Assembly: GCA_035455925.1 (NCBI GenBank)
Contig: DATIEE010000016.1
Coordinates: forward strand, 1 to 40,797
Direction: 5' to 3'
DNA: 40,797 nt
From: Candidatus Babeliales bacterium
GTDB lineage: Bacteria > Babelota > Babeliae > Babelales > Vermiphilaceae
Shown one piece after another: positions 31,596 through 40,600 of the stretch; within the stretch, counting starts at the first letter, position 1; every line of letters begins with the position of its first letter. A program made the position numbers and the translations under genes. The notes beneath the pieces were generated by a model. That model was not told where the DNA came from. It worked only from the letters and a program-made list of their open reading frames with translations, and searched no databases.

Positions 31596-32381
31596 ATGCT
31601 TAAAAAACTTGTTAAATATGGTAATAGTAATGCATTAATACTAGATCGGGCCATTTTAGAATTACTTAATATTAAAGAAGGTGCAATTGTAAAACTTCAT
31701 ACAGATGGTATATCGCTTATAATAACACCGCACAAACCAGAAGATTCAACAAATTTATGGATGGAAGGACTGGAAAATTTGAACGATAATAAAAATTATC
31801 AACAAGTTCAAGCTACAAATAAACCTACTTTACAATCTGATACTGCTATAAATCTTTCAAAAGCCATAGACAGTATTATGAAAAAATATCAAAATGATCT
31901 CGATTTACTCACAACAGAATCTTTTCTACATAAATTTCATGCTCTTACCGAAAAATATAAAGGCGATACATCATCGCCTGAATTTATTAAAAACTTTCAA
32001 ACTCTTCGATTACAGGAGGCACCCAATCTTGCTAAATTTGATAAAGAAATGCAAAATATTTCAGAGCAACATAGTAAAAAAGATCCAGTAAAATATACAA
32101 AAATGAAAGAATGGGGGCCCGAAACTGATAATAATAAAAAACTTTCTCAAGCAATAAAAGATATTGCAAAAAAATACACTGAGGATCTTGCAGTATTACA
32201 ATCTGAAGCTTTTTTATATGACGTTGATTTATTAGTGAAAAAATATAAAGATGATAAGTCCTCACCTGAATTTATGAATGATTTTTTTGCTCTTCGATTG
32301 CGGTATACTCCAAATATTATTCATTATGATCAAGAGATACAAAAAGCCTTAAAAGATCTCAACATACCTGATAATTATTAA
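31596..32381 (+). CDS. AbrB/MazE-type DNA-binding protein with duplicated helical module
   Basis: The start is the ATG at 31596 after a GGAGAG site; an upstream non-ATG start at 31563 is less likely. Residues 1-45 form an AbrB/SpoVT fold (MLKKLVKYGNSNALILDRAI, LLNIKEGAIVKL, ISLIITP), the swapped-hairpin domain of transition-state regulators and MazE-type antitoxins. The remaining 200 residues hold two copies of a helical module of about 70 aa. The first has MKKYQNDLDLLTTESFLHKF and SSPEFIKNFQTLRL; the second has AKKYTEDLAVLQSEAFLYDV and SSPEFMNDFFALRL. I know no family with this combination. No toxin gene follows: the next gene is on the other strand, so antitoxin function is not supported here. 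Confidence 0.8.
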   Translation: MLKKLVKYGNSNALILDRAILELLNIKEGAIVKLHTDGISLIITPHKPEDSTNLWMEGLENLNDNKNYQQVQATNKPTLQSDTAINLSKAIDSIMKKYQNDLDLLTTESFLHKFHALTEKYKGDTSSPEFIKNFQTLRLQEAPNLAKFDKEMQNISEQHSKKDPVKYTKMKEWGPETDNNKKLSQAIKDIAKKYTEDLAVLQSEAFLYDVDLLVKKYKDDKSSPEFMNDFFALRLRYTPNIIHYDQEIQKALKDLNIPDNY

Positions 32382-32459
32382 AGAATAAGAGATTATTCGA
32401 AAGTTAATTAAGGATACGTAAACTATCAATTTAACTGGTGTAACTATCTTAAAATTTAG

Positions 32460-32486
32460 TAAAAAACAGGGGGCTTAAAAGCCCCC
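32460..32486 (-). terminator. Intrinsic terminator containing the ankyrin gene's stop codon
   Basis: GGGGGCTT (32469-32476) pairs with AAGCCCCC (32479-32486), followed on the minus strand by TGTTTTTT. The stop codon TAA at 32475-32477 lies at the loop, and the first arm encodes the last Gly-Gly-Phe residues of the protein. Confidence 0.85.
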
Positions 32487-35400
32487 GCTTTGCTTTCTTT
32501 GTTGTTTTCTCATCTCAACTTCAAATTCTTTTTTAAGATTTTCTTCTATAGTCCACATATTTATTATTTCTTTATCCTCATCAGTTTGTAGGCTTGATGA
32601 AAGTTCATCAATTGTCTGATAACCCTTTTTTCTCATACCATGAATAATCTTTTTAAGGGCTGCCTGCCTTTTTTCTTTAGTGTCATCAGAATCAGTACTG
32701 CTATCAATTACTTTTTTTTGCTTTTTTTCCAGTAAACGTAGAGCACATTCAAAATCTGTTTCTATAGCTTTTTTATCTGTAAAGATTCTGATAGCAGCTT
32801 GTGTTGATCGCTGTTGTGCCAATAGGTAGCTTAACGCAATTTTAGATTTTTCTTCTTCATGAGAACATTCATTCAACAACGTCGCATATTGCGCAAGCGC
32901 TTGTGAATTGAGTGTTTTTAATTGATCTATATTAATAGGATGGCGTTGCGCACAAGAAGATGGTTGATATGTATAATGAGCTGCAGACGAGCCTTGTTGA
33001 GTATCTTGAGACAGTTCCCTATTACTTGCAATAAGACCATAAAGTATATCTTGTTTGGTGAGAATATTTGTATATTCTTGTTGTTGCGCATGCAATTCTT
33101 CATCTCTACGTTTTTTTTCATACTCTCTTTGTTTTTTTTCTGCTTCTTGTTGCTTTTGTAATTTTTCTTCTAATTGTTGAATTGATGTTATGTTTTGTTC
33201 AATGATAGTATTTTCTTGTATTTCATGATGTTTATAACATAAAAGAGCATTATAATATTCATCTCTTTTGCTGGAATCAAGTTGCCAAATATCATTGAAA
33301 TTCTTTATCGGTTCTTGTATAGCTGAGCTCGGCTTATAGATATATCTATATTCAGGATACTTAGTAGATGTTTTTTCTGAGAGTACCCTATCACGGTTTT
33401 TATTAACGGCAATAAAGTTTTGTACATTATTATGTAGATCAATAATTTTTCTACATTCTTTTTGCCTATCTTCCATTTTTTGGTTTAAGAACCGTACAAT
33501 CGCTGGATGATTACCCCATTGTGCATGATTGATTGCGCGAGTAACTTGATCTGTTATAAAATCTTTGTCCTTTATGATTAATTTTACTACATCTAAATGT
33601 CCATTACTGACAGCAGATATCAGTGGAATTTCATTTTTATTATTAACATCATCACTCTGTAGTCCCTGTTCCATTAGATATTTTATTTTTTGTGTATCTC
33701 CCCTTTTAGCTGCAAGATGGAGTAATGTATCTCTATCATTTGTTCGTAGAGAAAGTGAAGCACCATAGTGCTTATGCAATTTTTTCATTATTTCAATATT
33801 TGCCGCATGCGCAATAACAGTAAAACCTTTATTATCCTGTTCATCCACATAAGCACCGTACCTCATATATAAATCAATGTTTGAAACATCTCCTAATTGC
33901 GATGCTGTCATCAGTGCCGTTTCTCCATTATTATTTTTTAGACGGATATCAGCCCCATTTTTTAACAATTCTTCAGAAAAGGATAATCGTTTATGTGCTG
34001 CTGCTTGATGAAGAGAAGTCTTACCTAAACAATTTTTTTGATTAATCATGTGTGGTTGTTTTACAAATAAACTAAATGCTTCTTTATTATTACTTTCAAT
34101 CGCCATATGTAAACAATTATTATCTTGTGCATCGTTAATAGTGTTGTCTGCTCCAGACTGTAGCAATTGTTCAATAATCTTTTTTGGGGCAAAATAATGT
34201 ATAGCAAGATGAAGTACCGTTAATTGTTTATCGTTTTTTTTGTTAATAATCGTTTGATCTAGTAACTCTTTTATGCATTCAAAATGTTTATTCATAATAG
34301 CTACTGATAATGGTGAATTATTTCTGTTGGTAAGATCGGTTATTTTTTCTCCGTGTACACGAAGTTTTTGAATGACAACAGAATGTCCATTTGCAGCTGC
34401 GTCATGTAAGGGAGTCCAACCGTCTATATCTTTTGTTATAGCAGCATTTTTTTGTAAAAGATAATCAGTAAGTTGCGATAATCCATGCTTAGCTGCTTGA
34501 TGCAGTAGAGTTCTACCTGCATAATATGATTTATTAATTGGCGAACCTGCATCAACTAATAAAATCGCAAGTTTTTCATGTTTATTTGATATTGCAATAT
34601 TAAGAGGAAGTTGATCATCATTATTTGGCATAATAAGTGAAGATTTATCTTTTTTTATAAGTAATTCAACATTCATTTTATTGCCACATTCTGCCGCTTT
34701 ATGAAGTGCAGTATCACCAAAGTTATCAGCAGCTGATATATCAGCTTTATCATTATGCAATATTTTATCAATACCTTTATAATCTCCTCTTTCTGCTGCT
34801 CGTATCAATGAAGTTCTTCCTTTATTATCTTTGCTGTTTATATCAGCATCAGGATGCAATGAAATCAAATCAATAAGATCATCTTGATTGTTATCCAAAG
34901 CGATAGCAAATGAGCATTTTCCTTCACTATTGCAAAGAGTTATGTCGATTTCTTTTCTATTTAATAAGTAATTCGTTATTTCCACATTATGATCAATTAC
35001 TGCCTTATGTAATAATGTGTTTTTATTATTGTCTTGCATATTAATATTAAAATTGCTCTGTGGATGTTCAATCAGCAATGCAAGATTCTCAATATTTCTA
35101 CTTTGGACTGCAATATGACCAACAGTAAAACCACTATTATTCTTTTTATTACTATCACTATTTTTATCTAAAAGAGGAATAATAAACTCTTTTTTGTTTT
35201 CTTCAAAAGCATGATGTAAAGCTGTTTTTCCGGATATATCAACTTCATTAATTTTAGCATTATAGTTTAAAAGTGTTATAAAAAGTTCAAGATTATTATG
35301 AAGTATACAATCATGAAGAAGAGGCAACTTATTTTTTGAATATATTGCAATATCAGCACCACTATCAATCAGTATACGTGCTATAGCATTATTATCTGCT

Positions 35401-36065
35401 TGATTGCATTGATCTTGATTATTAATAGCATAGTGCAACGGTGATAAATGATTATCATCTTGTGCATTAATAAATTTTTTATCGGCTGCAAGTTGCTCAA
35501 TAAGACTAAAATGTTTTTCTTCTATAGCACTATGTAAAATATTTTTTCCCTGATCTTTTTTTGCATAATAATTTTCGGGATTTATTTCACCGATTGTTTT
35601 AACGGTAGCACAATCTCCTTTTTTTACTGCCAACAGCAATGGTGTTAATCCCTTATGATTGGTTATTTCCAAGTTTTGCGTAGTAACTTTCGATAATAAT
35701 ACAGCACATGATTGATTTTTACATGAACTAATAGCGCAATGGAGTGGAGTATCTCCACTATTATTTTGCTCATTTCCCGTAGGCAATGTTGGACCACAGG
35801 TATAATACCATAACCAACTACATGAATCATAATAATCTGTTATTAATGTGATAATGTCTGCATATCCTTGTTGAGCGGCGATATGTAAAATTGTATCACC
35901 ATTATCATTTTTGATAGTACAATCTTGTCCATTATCAAGATAATCTTGTACAGCTTGTTTGTTTCCTTCGTATGCATCATGAAATATACGGGGAACCTCT
36001 CGTGATATAATAACATTGACACTATAAAGTAATAAACCGAGCAGGACATAATTAATTTTTTGCAT
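32475..36065 (-). CDS. Giant exported ankyrin-repeat protein (1196 aa)
   Basis: The signal peptide is at about 1-21 (INYVLLGLLLYSVNVIIS). Residues about 25-890 hold roughly two dozen ankyrin repeats with the standard GxTxLHxAxxxG pattern (for example GDTILHIAAQQGY, GKTALHHAFEEN, GRTLLHQAAKHG, GWTPLHDAAANGH, GETALMTASQLGD). The final roughly 300 residues lack repeats. They contain a Gln/Glu/Lys-rich coiled coil (near 985-1030) and a helical tail ending KQQRKQSGGF. Secreted ankyrin arrays of this size are typical of intracellular bacteria and usually bind host proteins; the C-terminal domain may be the effector or oligomer part, but no enzyme motif is seen. It has its own promoter, and the hairpin terminator overlaps its stop codon. 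Confidence 0.93.
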   Translation of the reverse strand: MQKINYVLLGLLLYSVNVIISREVPRIFHDAYEGNKQAVQDYLDNGQDCTIKNDNGDTILHIAAQQGYADIITLITDYYDSCSWLWYYTCGPTLPTGNEQNNSGDTPLHCAISSCKNQSCAVLLSKVTTQNLEITNHKGLTPLLLAVKKGDCATVKTIGEINPENYYAKKDQGKNILHSAIEEKHFSLIEQLAADKKFINAQDDNHLSPLHYAINNQDQCNQADNNAIARILIDSGADIAIYSKNKLPLLHDCILHNNLELFITLLNYNAKINEVDISGKTALHHAFEENKKEFIIPLLDKNSDSNKKNNSGFTVGHIAVQSRNIENLALLIEHPQSNFNINMQDNNKNTLLHKAVIDHNVEITNYLLNRKEIDITLCNSEGKCSFAIALDNNQDDLIDLISLHPDADINSKDNKGRTSLIRAAERGDYKGIDKILHNDKADISAADNFGDTALHKAAECGNKMNVELLIKKDKSSLIMPNNDDQLPLNIAISNKHEKLAILLVDAGSPINKSYYAGRTLLHQAAKHGLSQLTDYLLQKNAAITKDIDGWTPLHDAAANGHSVVIQKLRVHGEKITDLTNRNNSPLSVAIMNKHFECIKELLDQTIINKKNDKQLTVLHLAIHYFAPKKIIEQLLQSGADNTINDAQDNNCLHMAIESNNKEAFSLFVKQPHMINQKNCLGKTSLHQAAAHKRLSFSEELLKNGADIRLKNNNGETALMTASQLGDVSNIDLYMRYGAYVDEQDNKGFTVIAHAANIEIMKKLHKHYGASLSLRTNDRDTLLHLAAKRGDTQKIKYLMEQGLQSDDVNNKNEIPLISAVSNGHLDVVKLIIKDKDFITDQVTRAINHAQWGNHPAIVRFLNQKMEDRQKECRKIIDLHNNVQNFIAVNKNRDRVLSEKTSTKYPEYRYIYKPSSAIQEPIKNFNDIWQLDSSKRDEYYNALLCYKHHEIQENTIIEQNITSIQQLEEKLQKQQEAEKKQREYEKKRRDEELHAQQQEYTNILTKQDILYGLIASNRELSQDTQQGSSAAHYTYQPSSCAQRHPINIDQLKTLNSQALAQYATLLNECSHEEEKSKIALSYLLAQQRSTQAAIRIFTDKKAIETDFECALRLLEKKQKKVIDSSTDSDDTKEKRQAALKKIIHGMRKKGYQTIDELSSSLQTDEDKEIINMWTIEENLKKEFEVEMRKQQRKQSGGF

Positions 36066-36110
36066 GTTTTTTTCTTTTTCGATTGTATAAAATTCTATTT
36101 ATTATGCAAT

Positions 36111-36140
36111 AGTATAATGTATTGTGTCAGTTTATGTCAA
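36111..36140 (-). promoter_or_regulatory. Promoter of the giant ankyrin gene
   Basis: Minus-strand TTGACA (36135-36140, consensus) and TATACT (36111-36116) are 18 bases apart, about 46 bases before the start codon. On the plus strand TTGCTA near 36170 and TATGTT 18 bases on could serve the divergent gene at 36226. Confidence 0.65.
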
Positions 36141-36225
36141 AATACAATCAAGCGTATCTGTAAATGTTATTGCTATCAGATCTTAGGTAAGCGTATGTTA
36201 ATTATATATAAAAAGGAGTACTAAT

Positions 36226-37524
36226 ATGAAAATAAAATTATATAAAAAAATGATTTGTCTTAGTCTTCTTATAACGGGAATTAACATATTTTCTGAAGTT
36301 GTGCCTTTTAAGCTTGGCGTTGAAAATATTCCAGTATCTTTATTAAAAAAAGTCTGCCCCCATAAAAAAAAAGATTCATGCATGATTGGCCTAATCACCA
36401 ATCAAACGGGTGTTGATCAAAAAGGAAAAAGAACAATTGATATTCTTGCTGTTGATCACTATGCCGTGCGATACATTTTTGTTCCCGAACATGGACTAAA
36501 TGGAACATTAGCTGAGCGCGATGTCCATGATTCTATTGATAAAAAAACAGGTATTTCCATAGTCAGTTTATATGGTAATGGTTCAGGTAAAATGATTACG
36601 CCTGAACATATGAATAATATTGATGTAATAATATTTGATATTCAAGATTCTGGTATGCGCCATTATACATATATTTCTACCTTACTTACTACAATGAAAA
36701 TAGCCGCGGAATACAATAAACCATTTGTTGTTTTGGATCGACCAAATCCATTAGGTGGAATTATGGAAGGTCCACTTGTTGATCCTAATCTTATCTCATT
36801 TATTTCCATTGCACCTATTCCATTACGTCATGGAATGACAATTGGTGAATTAGCGTGGTATTTCAATAAACATGTACTAGAAAAACGTGTGTCATTGCAT
36901 GTGGTAAAAATGAAAGGATATGATCGATCACAAGGTTTTATTGGAAACTTGATACATCAGTTATCACCAAATTTGCAATCATTACAATCATGTTATGGCT
37001 ATAGCTTTTTAGGATTATTAGGAGAAATAGAACCATTTAATGTTGGCGTTGGAACATCTATGGCATTCCGCTGTATTACCTTACCAGAATCTATGCATGT
37101 ATCTGATGAAGTATGGAATCGTCTACAAACAATTTTGAATTCATTTAACATTAAAAGTTATCATTATCATTATATTAATAAAAAAAATAAAAAAACTAAT
37201 AAAGGTTTACGATTAGAATTTTCTGATATAAATAATGTACATGCGTTTGAATTATTTATTGTAATATTACAGTTCTTTAAGAATGAAAAAATATCATTTT
37301 CCTTTTCTCGATCATTTGATAAAGCTATTGGCACTACCTCAGTACAAAAACTATTGGATGGCACACTTTCTGAAAAACTATTTTTTAATCATATTCATAA
37401 AGATTTACAACGATTTTATAAACATGCTCAAGATTCATTTCTTTATCAACCGTGGCCAACTATTAAAAAGGCAACATATTTTATACAAAAAAGTAAAAAA
37501 GCCCAACAACAGGAAATTTCATAA
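36226..37524 (+). CDS. Exported NamZ-like exo-beta-N-acetylmuramidase (DUF1343, GH171)
   Basis: A signal peptide covers about 1-22, after an AAGGAG site. The mature protein shows the conserved run of the DUF1343 family: MIGLITNQTGVDQKGKRTID, FVPEHGLNG, VSLYGNG, VIIFDIQDSGMRHYTYI, FVVLDRPNPLGG, EGPLVDP and PLRHGMTIGELAWYF. The family's characterised member, NamZ of Bacillus, releases N-acetylmuramic acid from the non-reducing ends of peptidoglycan fragments. Most signature blocks are present, and length (432 aa) fits. In this organism it could recycle the cell's own wall or digest wall material of bacteria eaten by the host; that choice is inference. It is divergent from the giant ankyrin gene. 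Confidence 0.88.
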   Translation: MKIKLYKKMICLSLLITGINIFSEVVPFKLGVENIPVSLLKKVCPHKKKDSCMIGLITNQTGVDQKGKRTIDILAVDHYAVRYIFVPEHGLNGTLAERDVHDSIDKKTGISIVSLYGNGSGKMITPEHMNNIDVIIFDIQDSGMRHYTYISTLLTTMKIAAEYNKPFVVLDRPNPLGGIMEGPLVDPNLISFISIAPIPLRHGMTIGELAWYFNKHVLEKRVSLHVVKMKGYDRSQGFIGNLIHQLSPNLQSLQSCYGYSFLGLLGEIEPFNVGVGTSMAFRCITLPESMHVSDEVWNRLQTILNSFNIKSYHYHYINKKNKKTNKGLRLEFSDINNVHAFELFIVILQFFKNEKISFSFSRSFDKAIGTTSVQKLLDGTLSEKLFFNHIHKDLQRFYKHAQDSFLYQPWPTIKKATYFIQKSKKAQQQEIS

Positions 37525-37574
37525 ATTGTATAATTGCTTCATGAATATCACGACTAAGAAGTATCATTGCGCTC

Positions 37575-37616
37575 TTTTGTGCTAATATAGTTGTTAACTA
37601 CCAGATTAGCACAAAA
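37575..37616. repeat. Inverted repeat between convergent genes
   Basis: TTTTGTGCTAAT (37575-37586) and ATTAGCACAAAA (37605-37616) are perfect 12-base arms, with an inner AGTT/AACT pairing. It lies between the ends of the NamZ-like gene and the large helical-protein gene, so it may end transcription from either side, though T runs are weak. Confidence 0.5.
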
Positions 37617-37645
37617 ATAAAGTTAATTAAAAGTAAAAATTTTTA

Positions 37646-40600
37646 TTACGCTTTTAATATCAAGCTGCTTAATAAGTGCAAAGTCCATGATATTGGCGAT
37701 ACTATTATTGTGTTCCAAATCCATGCTATTGGTGAAAATAGTGTTGCCAATAAGCCACCACTAGGCTCCTCTTTCTTTTCTGAGGATGAATTATTGCCAC
37801 TAAGTTGCTCCTCACTATGCGAATCATAATCTTTTTCGGATCTTTTATTTTCTATGGGTAATTTTGTCGTATTGTCCTTATTATCTATTCCGCTGGCAGA
37901 TGATAGTGATTCTTTAAATTCCCTACGTTTTATTAGTTGGGCTTCTTCACATAGCAATTTAAGATCCTCTATACTTATACTTAGATAATCTAAAGGATCA
38001 CTATAAATTACTCGACCTATTGTTTTTTGTAATGATTGATCAAGAGGTAAATCCGGTTGCTCTTTCATTTGTTCTTCTTGTTGTTTTTGTTCCCAAGGTT
38101 TTTCATTAAACAATATTTCCCAGGAACTTCGTAATGACTGCAAGCTTACTTCTTTTTGCTCTTGCACCATATCAGAATCTTGCTTAATATAATCTGCAAG
38201 ATCTTCATAATTAACCCACTCTTTTATTATTTTTCTGTGGTCATCATTAAAATCATTTTCATAATTATTATATGAAATTGCCAAGTCAATTATGCGGCTT
38301 ATAGTACCATAACGGTTGTTCGAACCCCCTTGTATATTATTGACCAATTCATCTAACTCATTTTTTATATTTAATACCAATAATTGTGGTAGTGTTGCGT
38401 CATTGCCTACTTTGATGATTGTTGATTGTATCTGTGGCTCTTGCACCTGTTTTAATTCGTCATAACTCATTAATGTATTTTTAATTTTATTGTCTGCGTC
38501 TGTTAATGTAGAATCACCTTGTATGATTTGTTGATAAAGCGAGTCTTTATGTATAATATCTAATGCTGTCATATCGTCATTTTTTAGACAATTCACTGGT
38601 AAATCATTAAGAATATTTTGTAATTTTTCGATATTTTCTTTTATTAATTGTGTATTATTTATATCTCTTAGCTTTTCATTAAGTTCATGTATAATTGTCG
38701 TGCAATCTTTTAAAAATTGATTAACAAAAAGCTTATCCCATGAATCTTTAAATTTCTTTATTGCTGCATCATTTTTAGGAACAAGAGCTAAAAGCTCTTC
38801 ATACTTTAGTAACTTTTTTAATTGGGTAATGTTATTTTTATCGTTTTCATCAGGAATAGCACTTTCGATTAAACTTCCATATGCATTCGCTAACGTATTG
38901 ATATTTCCTATGGTTTTTAGTGATATTTTATATTCAGGATCACTTAAAAAACTAATTAATTTTTTACTTTCTTCTTTAAATGTTTTTTGTTGCACCGGCA
39001 AGCTCTGATTCATCATCTCCAATAATTTGGTTAATGATTGTTGAAAGAGAATATTATCGTTTTCATCTTGTAAAAGGACTTTAATCTCATCAGTATCTTT
39101 TAAAGCGAGAATAGTAGGTTTCAAACTTAAAAGATTGTTTTTCATTTTATTGTCAATTGAATCATTATGTTTCGCTAAAAAATTAACACAAGATATGAAG
39201 TTTTCGAGCAAATCACCTTCATACTGACTATCAGTTTTTATGGTTGTTATAAAATTAATTATACAGTTAAGGTACATATCTGTTCTGTCATTATAATCAC
39301 TCCAAGGATCTTTTTCAGTAAATGTATACCATGATTGTTCAAATTTTTTTAAATGCATATCGCTAGCTAGAATCGTTATAGCAAATGTAAAAAAAGATTG
39401 ATTTTTAATTAATTCTTGTATTTTTATTAAATCAGCTTGAGAGGTTTTAGTATAATTTTTTGCTAAATTTCTTATACTATATGTAGCATAATAGAAAGAA
39501 TTATCAAAAATGTTACGTCGTAAGTTTTCTATATCTGATTTTATGCTTTCTTGTATAGTAAGTTTATTCGTAGCATTTTGTTGCAATGCTTTTTGATTTT
39601 CATTTAATTTTAAATTGATATAATCACATGCTGTTTTTAATTTTTCATTATTTGTAGATTTGCTTACTACGTCTTTAATTTTTTGATGATTGTAAAGACT
39701 TTGTAGTTGATTGGTACATTCTTTATTTATATCATCACCTTCTGATAATTCACAAAGGGCATTATGTATTTCTATGAAAAAATCAGCTATTATTTCGTCT
39801 TCTGATATAGAATTTATACTGTCTAACAATGTAGATATTAGGTTAGAGGCTGTGAATGCATTCTGTGATAATTCTTCTACTTCTGACTCCGCACCACTAT
39901 TGGATAATTCTTCTGAGGCATTTTCAATTAACTCAACCGCTGTTGCATCATCTTTGTTTGCTGATATATTTTTTATTTCATTAAGAGAATCTATTTTTTT
40001 AGAAATCAGTTCAAGGGTTTCTTCATATTGTTTTTCTGTCTCTTTTCCTTTTTCAGTCGTTAGCTCATTTTTCAGAAAAATATATGCTTCTAACCCCATT
40101 TTGTATTTATTTAATTTCGATAAAACTTCATCAATATCATCTACGTGACATTCTTTATCTTGTATAATTTTAACTGTTTTCCTTAGGTTTTCTTCTATTA
40201 TTTTTTTACAGACAAGTTTATTCTTATTAAAATTTTTTTGAACTTCAGCTCTTAATTCTTTATTAGTTTCAGGTATAATATTCAAATATATTTTATAAAC
40301 CTGTTTATAACTTTGTAACTCTTTTAAAGAAATAATTTCTTTATCTTTTTGCTTCTTTTTTATTAATTTGACTGTTTCAAAATAGTTATCTTTTGCAATA
40401 TTAAAAGTATTTTCATTAAATGTTTTATTTATAATATTTTTTAATTCTAAATTAATATTCTGCGGAAGATCTTCTAATTTATAAATAATTTTTAGAAATC
40501 GACATTGATTTCCATTATCAATAATGGAAGGAGAACAACTTTCCATATCTCTCAATGCATTAGAAAAAGTTTTTCTTTGTTCTTCAAAACCCTCGCGTTC

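Noticed and set aside
31596-32381. MazE-type antitoxin of a toxin-antitoxin pair
   Set aside because: Only the N-terminal fold fits; the protein is far too long and no toxin gene lies next to it on the same strand.
37283-37585. 100-codon frame overlapping the end of the NamZ-like gene
   Set aside because: Out of frame within a well-supported gene, rich in Lys/Ile/Phe as expected from random AT-rich sequence, no ribosome site.
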